Source: an uncultured Clostridia bacterium
GTDB lineage: Bacteria; Bacillota; Clostridia; Christensenellales; UBA1242
DNA length: 8,676 nucleotides
Direction: 5' to 3'
Assembly (NCBI GenBank): GCA_934771675.1
Contig: CAKVMF010000037.1
Location: forward strand, 1-8,676
Shown here in pieces: positions 1-6,181 of the stretch (its first letter is position 1; the number at the start of each line of letters is the position of its first letter). The notes under the pieces are model-generated. The model was not told the origin of the DNA. It saw nothing but the letters and a program-made list of their open reading frames with translations, and did no database searches. Both the position numbers and the translations under genes were made by a program.

Positions 1-2037
1 GTAATGCTGCTCGGACAAAATTGTTGTTGGGGCAACAAACGCAACCTGCTTTCCATCCATAATGGCTTTAAAGATTGCTCTGAGCGCAACCTCGGTTTTT
101 CCAAAGCCAACATCGCCGCAAAGCAGCCTGTCCATAACCTTTGGCTTTTCCATATCTTTTTTGATTTCTTCAGTTGATGAAAGTTGATCTTCAGTTTCTG
201 TGTAAGGAAATGCATTTTCAAATTCACGTTGCAAATCCGTGTCCTGCGAGAACGCATGGCCTTGAATTTTTTCACGTTTTGCATAAAGTTCAATCAAATT
301 AAAAGCAAGTTTTTTGATTGACTCACGAACCTTGTTTTTAACAGCTGAAAAGTCTTGTCCACCAATCTTGCTGAGCCTTTTTGGAGCATCTGCACCTGAA
401 AAACGGTCAAGCATATCCATATGAGATGTTGGAACATAAAGTCTGTCGCCGCCATCATATCTGATAACAACATAGTCTTGAGTCCCAAGATTGCCAGAAA
501 GTTGAGTTACGCCTTCGCACACGCCAACACCATGAACATGATGAACAACATAGTCCCCTACCTTTGGAACAGAGAAAACATTTTCCCTTGACGCTTTGAG
601 TTTGCTCTCTCGTCTTGTTTTTGCAAAAAGGTCATAGGTTCCAATAACCATAATCTTGTCATCTGGCAAAATAAAGCCATTTGCATAGCCTTTTGTTGAA
701 ACAAAACAGCCTTTTGTTGAAATGGAAAAATCATCACTTATTTCAAAAGCTAAATCGTGTGATGAAAGGATGTTTTTTATGTGAGTCGCCTGCTCTTCAT
801 TTGATGCAAAAACAAAAATTGAATAACCCTTTAACTTATATGCTCTTGCATCCACTGAAAACTCTTTAAGATTGTGAGTGTATCTCGAAACAACGCTGGT
901 TTTGAAATTGAAGACTGCCTTGCTTTCAAAAAATTTGTTTGCATTTGTTATCTTTAAAAATGCAAGTGCTGTGGTTGATTTTATTTGTTCAAACACGGTT
1001 TTTTCTTCAAAAACACAAGGTCTGTTTCCAGCCAAAAGCGAGTTTGAATCTTTAAGCTCTTTGATTCGCAACATCACTTCTTTTATGCCGCTTGAAAGCG
1101 AATCATAAACCTGCTTGCACTCATCAATAACAACCAAAACTTCCTGCTTTGATTCTGCAAAATAATCAAAAATTGAACATCTAAAATCATCCAAAAATGA
1201 AAGCAAACAGTCGAGCCCAAAACTGCGGTCTTTTAGAGTCAATCTTGAAATAATTTCATCAACTTCAGCATTAAAAATTGTTTGAAGCGATGCATCTAAT
1301 CCCTGTTTGTTTTTAATTTTGTCAAGCTCAAAAATAAGTTTGTCAATTTCATCATTTGTTAAAAACAAGTCTGTGTTTGGGCAGACCTTCACACCCTGAA
1401 CTTCCTTTGTTCCACGTTGGGTTTGAATATCAAAAACCTTGATTGTTTCAATTTCTGTGTCAAAAAAATCAATTCTGTAAGGAATGTTTGAGTTGATTGG
1501 AAAAATATCAAAAACTTCGCCACGTCTTGAAAAAGTTCCCATTTGCCCAACCATGTCTTCCCTTTTGTAACCCGCTTCAACCAAGATTCTCTCCAAGGTT
1601 TCAGGAATGATTGTTTGACCTTTTTTTAGCTTCAAAATATGCGACTTAAAATCAGAAACAGATGGCAAAAATGCCCAAAGAGATTCAATTGGACAAACAA
1701 CAACATCGAAGTCTTTTTCTAAAATTTTAAAAAGTGAGCATGCTCTTTGAACAAAATTGTCCGAACTTTGAGCTCGCTTGTAAATAAAAGTGTCATGCAC
1801 TGGTTCAAAGTCAATAACGGACTTGCCCATCATTTGAAATTGTTCGGCAACATTTTTTGCAACAACCGAATCGGCTGTTAAATACAAAATCTTTTTGTTA
1901 AAACTTGAAACTAGTGCTGGACGCAAAGAATTTTGAACACCAAAAATTGAGCAGTTGTTATTCTGCTCAATTTCATTTTTCAATTTTTTGAAATCACTGT
2001 TAATATTTTCAAAATCGAAAAAATTAATGTTCTCCAT
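1..2037 (-). CDS. mfd: Transcription-repair coupling factor Mfd, N-terminal 679 residues (left edge truncates it)
   Basis: Mfd is a cytoplasmic ATP-dependent DNA translocase. It displaces RNA polymerase stalled at lesions and recruits UvrA to start nucleotide excision repair. Reading from the ATG at 2037, the frame stays open to base 1. The UvrB-like N-terminal half carries the family signature FSRRGEVFDIFP (about residues 169-180). A CarD-like RNA-polymerase-interaction domain starts around residue 490 (VGDYVVHHVHGVG) and ends near 550. The helicase Q-motif region (FPYTETEDQ) ends at about residue 618, and the Walker A loop GDVGFGKT is at 641-648. Full-length Mfd is about 1,150 residues, so the rest of the translocase and the C-terminal regulatory domain lie outside the window. 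The start overlaps the end of pth by 14 bases and has a GGAG four bases upstream inside pth, so it is probably translationally coupled. Nothing in the visible part looks broken. Confidence 0.97.
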   Translation of the reverse strand, partial: MENINFFDFENINSDFKKLKNEIEQNNNCSIFGVQNSLRPALVSSFNKKILYLTADSVVAKNVAEQFQMMGKSVIDFEPVHDTFIYKRAQSSDNFVQRACSLFKILEKDFDVVVCPIESLWAFLPSVSDFKSHILKLKKGQTIIPETLERILVEAGYKREDMVGQMGTFSRRGEVFDIFPINSNIPYRIDFFDTEIETIKVFDIQTQRGTKEVQGVKVCPNTDLFLTNDEIDKLIFELDKIKNKQGLDASLQTIFNAEVDEIISRLTLKDRSFGLDCLLSFLDDFRCSIFDYFAESKQEVLVVIDECKQVYDSLSSGIKEVMLRIKELKDSNSLLAGNRPCVFEEKTVFEQIKSTTALAFLKITNANKFFESKAVFNFKTSVVSRYTHNLKEFSVDARAYKLKGYSIFVFASNEEQATHIKNILSSHDLAFEISDDFSISTKGCFVSTKGYANGFILPDDKIMVIGTYDLFAKTRRESKLKASRENVFSVPKVGDYVVHHVHGVGVCEGVTQLSGNLGTQDYVVIRYDGGDRLYVPTSHMDMLDRFSGADAPKRLSKIGGQDFSAVKNKVRESIKKLAFNLIELYAKREKIQGHAFSQDTDLQREFENAFPYTETEDQLSSTEEIKKDMEKPKVMDRLLCGDVGFGKTEVALRAIFKAIMDGKQVAFVAPTTILSEQHY

Positions 2038-2605
2038 TTTTCTCCGCATCACCATTAAATTTTGTCATAATTTGATCAAAGCTTTCGCCGTCAACATAGC
2101 TCAAAACTGCTTCTGCTCCCTTTTCAAGCCCATGTTTTTGAGCATCAGTCATTCGCATTTTTGAAAGCACAAAGTCTGCCAAATCTTGTTTTTCATTTTT
2201 TGAACCAATGCCGATTCTAATTCGGCAAAAGTTTGTTTCGCCAGTTTCACGAATAATGCTTTTTAAACCATTGTGAGTTCCTGCTGAACCGCTCTTTCTT
2301 ATTCTAATTTTTCCCGGTTCAAGGTCAATATCATCAACAATAACCAAAACATCTTCAATTTTTAGTTTGAATTTTGAAAGGAAACTTTTCACAGACTTTC
2401 CGCTCTCATTCATATATGTTCTAGGCATAGCAAAAATAAACTTTTCACCGCCATTGTTATACTCTGCATAGTCTGCATCGCAGCCACGTTTGTTGAAATT
2501 CAGTCCCAATTTTTTTGAAACCAAATCAAGCACTTCAAACCCTGCATTGTGGTTTGTGTGTTCATATTCTTTTCCTATATTTCCAAGTCCAACAACAAGT
2601 TTCAT
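2024..2605 (-). CDS. pth: Peptidyl-tRNA hydrolase Pth
   Basis: Pth cleaves peptidyl-tRNA released during abortive translation and recycles the tRNA. It is a cytoplasmic enzyme and generally essential. The 193-residue product has the usual length. Residues matching the E. coli active site are present: Asn9 (GLGN), His19 (TNHN), Asn66 (TYMNESG), Asp91 (VDDIDL) and Asn112 (THNGLK), followed by the RIRIGIG signature. The frame is open upstream to an ATG at 2656, but that start would lie inside the preceding gene. The ATG at 2605 aligns with the family N-terminus (MKLVVGLGN) and has a GGGAGA ribosome site just upstream, so it is preferred. Two usually conserved positions differ: GNPG reads GNIG and TRHN reads TNHN. 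It sits 13 bases after the GlmU-like gene and overlaps mfd by 14 bases, matching the conserved Firmicutes pth-mfd pair. Confidence 0.97.
   Translation of the reverse strand: MKLVVGLGNIGKEYEHTNHNAGFEVLDLVSKKLGLNFNKRGCDADYAEYNNGGEKFIFAMPRTYMNESGKSVKSFLSKFKLKIEDVLVIVDDIDLEPGKIRIRKSGSAGTHNGLKSIIRETGETNFCRIRIGIGSKNEKQDLADFVLSKMRMTDAQKHGLEKGAEAVLSYVDGESFDQIMTKFNGDAEKNGEH
2042..2045 (-). promoter_or_regulatory. Ribosome binding site of mfd inside pth
   Basis: GGAG on the coding strand lies four bases before the ATG at 2037, within the last codons of pth. It supports this start, and with it the 14-base pth/mfd overlap. The spacing is slightly short, as is common in coupled overlapping genes. Confidence 0.6.
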
Positions 2606-2609
2606 ATTT

Positions 2610-2615
2610 TCTCCC
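2610..2615 (-). promoter_or_regulatory. Ribosome binding site that fixes the pth start
   Basis: GGGAGA on the coding strand, four bases before the ATG at 2605, fills most of the 13-base gap after the GlmU-like stop. It decides in favour of 2605 over the upstream in-frame ATG at 2656. Confidence 0.75.
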
Positions 2616-2618
2616 ACA

Positions 2619-3635
2619 TTATTTGCTTTGATTGCAAACAATTTTTGCTCCGTCATCTATTTTTGTTTCAGTTTCAAGCTTGCTTTTCAAAACAATCACG
2701 CCGCTACCAATTGAAACCGATTCTTCAACTTTTGAATTTAAAACAGAACTGCAAGCACCAACAGATGAATCTGCTTGGATCGCACTTGCAACAATTTTTG
2801 ATCCAACATCAACGGTAACATTTTCACCAACAACACTTCCCTTTATGGTTGTGCAGCTAGCAATTTTTGCACCGCTTTTGATGATTGAACCCTCAATAAC
2901 AGCATTTGCACCAATAATAACGTCATCGCCAATTTTTGAATTTGTTATCACAGCATTTGCACCAATTTTTGCATTAGTTCCAATCTTTGAACCGCCAGAA
3001 ATATTTGCGCCAGAAGAAATATTTGCCATATAAGCAATTTCAGAAAGCGCATCAACAAAAATTGTTTCACTATTTTCAAAATTTACACCATTTTTCATGT
3101 AAAATTCAAGAAGTCTAGTTTTTAAAACATCTGCTGCTGCTTTTGCATCAAGCATATTTTTAACTTCAAAAAAGTCATCCGCAGAAAAATCATAAGTGTC
3201 GGTTGAAAAGAACTCGTCCATACGTGAAATAAATTCATTTTTGAAAACATAGCCTTTTTCAAGTTTGCAAACACTCAAGTGTTTTCTTTCAACAAAACCC
3301 AAAAGGTCATTTAAGTGCTGTTTTGTTACGAGCGGAGTGTTTCCATAAAGCACAACCGAATATTTTGAACCATTAAGATATGGTCTTATCTGTTCAATAA
3401 TGCTCTGCTCTTCATTTAGATTCAAAACAAGCGGTCTGCTTTCACACGCTCTTTGAACCCAGTCCAAAATTGAAACACCCAAAATTTTATGAGCATAAAT
3501 TTCATCATTTATCTCATCACTGTTTTCGCACAAAACAAAATATTGTGCAGAAATTTTTTCTGTTTCATTTTCAACAAATTCAGGTTGAAAATTAATAATA
3601 ATTTTATCTGTTTTTACTTCTTCTATTGTTTCCAT
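2619..3635 (-). CDS. Degenerate GlmU-like protein (remnant nucleotidyltransferase domain plus left-handed beta-helix)
   Basis: This 338-residue protein is recognisably derived from GlmU, the bifunctional UDP-GlcNAc synthesis enzyme of about 455 residues. GlmU-like stretches are EIYAHKILG (45-53), VVLYGNTPLVT (94-104), VKNMLDAKAAADVL (158-171) and EFYMKNGVNFENSETIFVDA (177-196). About 130 residues of hexapeptide repeats follow (205-333, e.g. SKIGTNAKIGANAVI), predicting a left-handed parallel beta-helix. The N-terminal LAAGxGTRM nucleotide loop is absent. The Asp that binds Mg in GlmU (GDxPL) is Asn99. Only about 60 residues separate this motif from the VKN region, where GlmU has about 120. 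I see no acetyltransferase signature (NHLSYxGD). I infer that neither GlmU reaction is catalysed. It holds the glmU position before pth and mfd. A binding or scaffold role is possible; so is slow decay, although the frame is intact. No clear ribosome site precedes the ATG. Confidence 0.8.
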   Translation of the reverse strand: METIEEVKTDKIIINFQPEFVENETEKISAQYFVLCENSDEINDEIYAHKILGVSILDWVQRACESRPLVLNLNEEQSIIEQIRPYLNGSKYSVVLYGNTPLVTKQHLNDLLGFVERKHLSVCKLEKGYVFKNEFISRMDEFFSTDTYDFSADDFFEVKNMLDAKAAADVLKTRLLEFYMKNGVNFENSETIFVDALSEIAYMANISSGANISGGSKIGTNAKIGANAVITNSKIGDDVIIGANAVIEGSIIKSGAKIASCTTIKGSVVGENVTVDVGSKIVASAIQADSSVGACSSVLNSKVEESVSIGSGVIVLKSKLETETKIDDGAKIVCNQSK

Positions 3636-3643
3636 ACCAAAAG

Positions 3644-3670
3644 TTTATAATTTTGTTTTATTTTTGTCAA
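3644..3670 (-). promoter_or_regulatory. Possible promoter for the GlmU-like-pth-mfd unit
   Basis: On the coding strand a perfect TTGACA (3670-3665) is followed after 15 bases by TATAAA (3649-3644), or after 17 bases by the weaker TAAACT (3647-3642). Either choice places the predicted transcription start within a few bases of the ATG at 3635, leaving almost no leader. The 52-base gap is A+T-rich, so chance matches to the -10 are likely. The TTGACA is the stronger clue. Confidence 0.4.
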
Positions 3671-3688
3671 TTGAATGGACAAACACGC

Positions 3689-4141
3689 TTACTTTTTTGT
3701 TCTCTTTTGCCTAAAATAATTTGAAACTATGCTTGAACATTCTTCTTCAAGGTATCCGCCCAAAAATTCTGTTTTATGGTTAAGCTCTGCAAGTTTTGAA
3801 AGCTCTTCGGCGGATATTGAGCCATTTGTTATTTTTGCACCAAAATAAACTGTTTTTATTCTTGCATTTAAAATTGCACCCGTGCACATAACACAAGGTT
3901 CAAGCGAAACATACATTTCACAGTCAAGCAGCCTGAAATCTTTAATTTTTTTGCAAGCTTTTTGTATTGCCAAAATTTCAGCATGGGCAGTTGCGTCCCC
4001 ACTTGACTCACGTTTGTTAAACGCAGATGAAAGAACTTTTCCATCCTTAACAATAACGGCTCCAACCGGAACTTCATCAAGAAGCTCTGCTTTTTTTGCA
4101 AGCGCAATTGCCTTTTTCATAAATTTTTCATCATATGCCAT
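3689..4141 (-). CDS. tadA: tRNA-specific adenosine deaminase TadA
   Basis: TadA deaminates the wobble adenosine A34 of tRNA-Arg(ACG) to inosine, allowing decoding of CGU, CGC and CGA codons. It is a cytoplasmic zinc enzyme and usually essential. The 150-residue product shows the deaminase signatures: HAE at 53-55 (zinc ligand His53, proton-shuttle Glu55) and PCVMC at 82-86 (zinc ligands Cys83 and Cys86). Typical TadA context such as EVPVGAVIV (23-31) and NARIKTVYFGA (92-102) is also present. The ATG at 4141 gives the family N-terminus (MAYDEKFMKKAI). An upstream in-frame ATG at 4168 would add nine residues and deepen the overlap with the M14 gene. The chosen start overlaps that gene's end by 11 bases (ATGGCATATGA), implying coupled translation. 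The segment after FGAK is slightly divergent, lacking the common AG motif, but all catalytic residues are intact. Confidence 0.96.
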   Translation of the reverse strand: MAYDEKFMKKAIALAKKAELLDEVPVGAVIVKDGKVLSSAFNKRESSGDATAHAEILAIQKACKKIKDFRLLDCEMYVSLEPCVMCTGAILNARIKTVYFGAKITNGSISAEELSKLAELNHKTEFLGGYLEEECSSIVSNYFRQKRTKK

Positions 4142-5000
4142 ATTTTTCTTCAAATTCCTTGAATACATTATAGGAAAAAATTAAATCATTTGCAACATTT
4201 TTATTCTTTTCAAAAATTTCAGGCAGCGAATTTTCTCCAAGTGGATGAGTCAAATTATCATCGCCAAGTTCTATTGTTAGTGCTGGAATTTTTAGTTTTT
4301 GAACGCAAAAATCTTTGTAACCCCCCGAGCTAGACCTTTCGGGATTTTTTATAACATAACCCGTTGACTTGGCAAATTTTTCAGCAATCATTTTATCTCG
4401 TTTTAATCTCCAACCTTTTTGAAAAAAGTTAAAGTAGATTTCTTCGCCTTTGGTGTGAAATGAAATTGTTAAAAATGTTTTTAAACTTTTTGTGTAACGC
4501 AAAATCGCCTTTGTTTCAGGCTCGCTTTCTGGTTTAGTTCCAACATAGCCAGATGATGACGGAAAATACGAGCCCACATTTGTTCCAAAATTTGCATTGA
4601 AATTATTGTTTAAATCAACGCCCCTGCCGTTTGCCTTCCAAAGTGAAAAATCCAAGCTTTTATGATTGATTTCTTCAAGTGATTTTCTGTATTTTTTTGG
4701 AGCAGAATTAATTCCATTTTTTGACAACTCAACGCCGTCAGGATTTGCCATCAAAATAAATGAGAGATTGAAATCTTTTATATTTTCAAACAGACCATTA
4801 TCAATCATTTTGCAAACCAAGTCTGTTGCGATATTTTCCCTTGCGTGAATTGAGCATAAAAAAATTGCAGTCGGAAAACTGCTGTTAACAATTTTTTCAA
4901 CTGCAAAGATATTTCGTTTAAAAAACGATTTACCAATAATTTTTACTCTATATTTTTTTGCATAATTTTTTATCTTTTTTTGAAGAGATTTATAATCCAT
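4131..5000 (-). CDS. M14-family zinc carboxypeptidase-like protein, no signal peptide
   Basis: M14 metallopeptidases trim C-terminal residues from peptides; bacterial members include gamma-D-glutamyl-diaminopimelate peptidases acting on wall peptides. The zinc and catalytic pattern is complete: HARE (His52, Glu55), the third ligand His182 in SFHTKG, the catalytic Glu244 in TIELG, and a candidate active-site Tyr228 in GGYKD. NPDG is at 86-89. In the GVDLNRNF motif the Arg that normally binds the substrate carboxylate is Asn132 (GVDLNNNF). The first residues are charged, with no signal peptide or membrane segment, so a cytoplasmic location is inferred, perhaps wall-peptide recycling. The 289-residue form starting at 5000 is preferred because its ATG is fused to the previous stop (TAATG). 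A start at 5039 would add 13 residues inside the CPBP gene. Substrate is not determinable from sequence. Confidence 0.88.
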   Translation of the reverse strand: MDYKSLQKKIKNYAKKYRVKIIGKSFFKRNIFAVEKIVNSSFPTAIFLCSIHARENIATDLVCKMIDNGLFENIKDFNLSFILMANPDGVELSKNGINSAPKKYRKSLEEINHKSLDFSLWKANGRGVDLNNNFNANFGTNVGSYFPSSSGYVGTKPESEPETKAILRYTKSLKTFLTISFHTKGEEIYFNFFQKGWRLKRDKMIAEKFAKSTGYVIKNPERSSSGGYKDFCVQKLKIPALTIELGDDNLTHPLGENSLPEIFEKNKNVANDLIFSYNVFKEFEEKYGI

Positions 5001-6181
5001 TAAAACAAACCAAAACCGCTCAAAAGTGAAAGCACCCAATCAAATGCAAGATACGCTGCAGAAAGTGTAAAAAACACAAGTGTTGGAACTGATAATCCTT
5101 TAAGTTTATCTGCAGGTTTTTCCGAATTTGAAACTTGCAAATCCGTTTTTTCTGATTCTGTGGTTTGCTCTTGATTTTCTTCATTTTTTACAGTAACTTC
5201 AACTGGAGCTTCGTCTACTGCTTCAGTTTTAACTTCAGCCTCAACTTCTCTTCCAGCATGTGAATTAACTTGTTCGCTTGTATTTTCCAAAATTTCTTGT
5301 TTTGTGCCGTTAAGTGTTTCATTTTCATCCAAGAATTTTTTGATAAGGTTTTTTAAAATCAAATAACCAACGTATGCAAATACTGCTGCAACAACTGCGC
5401 TGATGAGCAATGAAACCCATTTGTTTGTTGTTGGAGTTGTTGTTACATCTTCAACAACATCTTGTGCACCTGTGCTTGAAAAGATGTTAAACAGGAACAT
5501 TTCTGTTACTGAAATAAAGTTGTTGAAAAAGTGAACGATAACACCGAGCCACAAGTTTCCAGATTTGATAAACACATAACCTAAAACCAAACCAACAATA
5601 AATTGATGGATTGTTTGTTCGGCGTTTCCATGCATAAATGTGAAGATTGTTGCAGACACAAACAATGCAACTTTAAATCCCCTTTCTTTGAGTCCAGAAG
5701 CAATAACTCCCCTAAAGAGAAGTTCTTCAAAAAAAGCTGGTGCAAGACAACTAATAATAACATACACCAAATATGTCAAAAAGTTGTCAATTGTTGTGCT
5801 TGGAAGAACTGATTTGTAACCGATATTTTCCAAAAATGTCAAAAATGTTGTTGTGATTCTTCCAAAACCAAGCAAGCATACAAGCGAAATCAAAAATCCA
5901 AGACCAACAAGTTTTCCATTGATTTTTTTGTTCATTCCAGCAGCTTCAATCAAATTTATTTTTCTTGTTGTTGCGATGGTTATTGCAGTGAGGGCAAACA
6001 TTCCTTCAAGCAAAAATGATGCAAGATAATAAACTGGTTTTGACGCTCTAACATTGTTTGGCAAAAGATAATATAATCTTAAAAAAACAAAGTTGAAAAT
6101 AATAAAGAGCAATGATGCCAAAGCAGCTTCATAAATTCCAAACTTTTTCTTCTTTTGAAAAGTTGTGAGTGTGTTTTCCAT
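5000..6181 (-). CDS. CPBP (Abi) family intramembrane glutamic protease homologue with acidic C-terminal extension
   Basis: CPBP proteins, relatives of Rce1 and the bacteriocin-immunity Abi proteins, are multi-pass membrane proteases. This 393-residue protein has hydrophobic segments through residues 15-280. All three family motifs are present: EExxxRG as EELLFRG (152-158), FxxxH with His184 (FTFMHG), and HxxxN with His217 (HFFNNF). The likely catalytic residues, Glu152/153, His184 and His217, are therefore intact. After a hydrophobic segment at about 257-280 comes a Glu/Lys/Thr/Val-rich, probably disordered linker (284-358). A final hydrophobic helix follows at about 364-388. This tail is unusual for the family. 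The start at 6181 shares its A with the preceding TAA stop (TAATG) and has AGAGGA nine bases upstream. The partner or substrate is unknown; general roles proposed for the family include prenyl-protein processing, immunity and wall functions. Confidence 0.9.
   Translation of the reverse strand: MENTLTTFQKKKKFGIYEAALASLLFIIFNFVFLRLYYLLPNNVRASKPVYYLASFLLEGMFALTAITIATTRKINLIEAAGMNKKINGKLVGLGFLISLVCLLGFGRITTTFLTFLENIGYKSVLPSTTIDNFLTYLVYVIISCLAPAFFEELLFRGVIASGLKERGFKVALFVSATIFTFMHGNAEQTIHQFIVGLVLGYVFIKSGNLWLGVIVHFFNNFISVTEMFLFNIFSSTGAQDVVEDVTTTPTTNKWVSLLISAVVAAVFAYVGYLILKNLIKKFLDENETLNGTKQEILENTSEQVNSHAGREVEAEVKTEAVDEAPVEVTVKNEENQEQTTESEKTDLQVSNSEKPADKLKGLSVPTLVFFTLSAAYLAFDWVLSLLSGFGLF

Noticed and set aside
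878..1108. Plus-strand open frame of 76 codons inside mfd, with similar short frames elsewhere on both strands
   Set aside because: These lie entirely within strongly supported genes in other frames, have no start signals and resemble no family. They are expected by chance in A+T-rich coding DNA.
2606..2656. Upstream in-frame extension of pth to an ATG at 2656
   Set aside because: It would overlap the GlmU-like gene and add 17 residues before the conserved N-terminus, while a good ribosome site sits right before the ATG at 2605.
2632..3033. Plus-strand open frame of 133 codons with repetitive Pro/Ile/Phe/Ala content
   Set aside because: It is antisense to the hexapeptide-repeat part of the GlmU-like gene, and its periodic composition simply mirrors those repeats. 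It has no ribosome site and no recognisable family.
5001..5039. Upstream in-frame start of the M14 gene at 5039
   Set aside because: It adds 13 residues inside the CPBP gene without a ribosome site. The TAATG junction at 5000 matches the one at 6181 in the same cluster.
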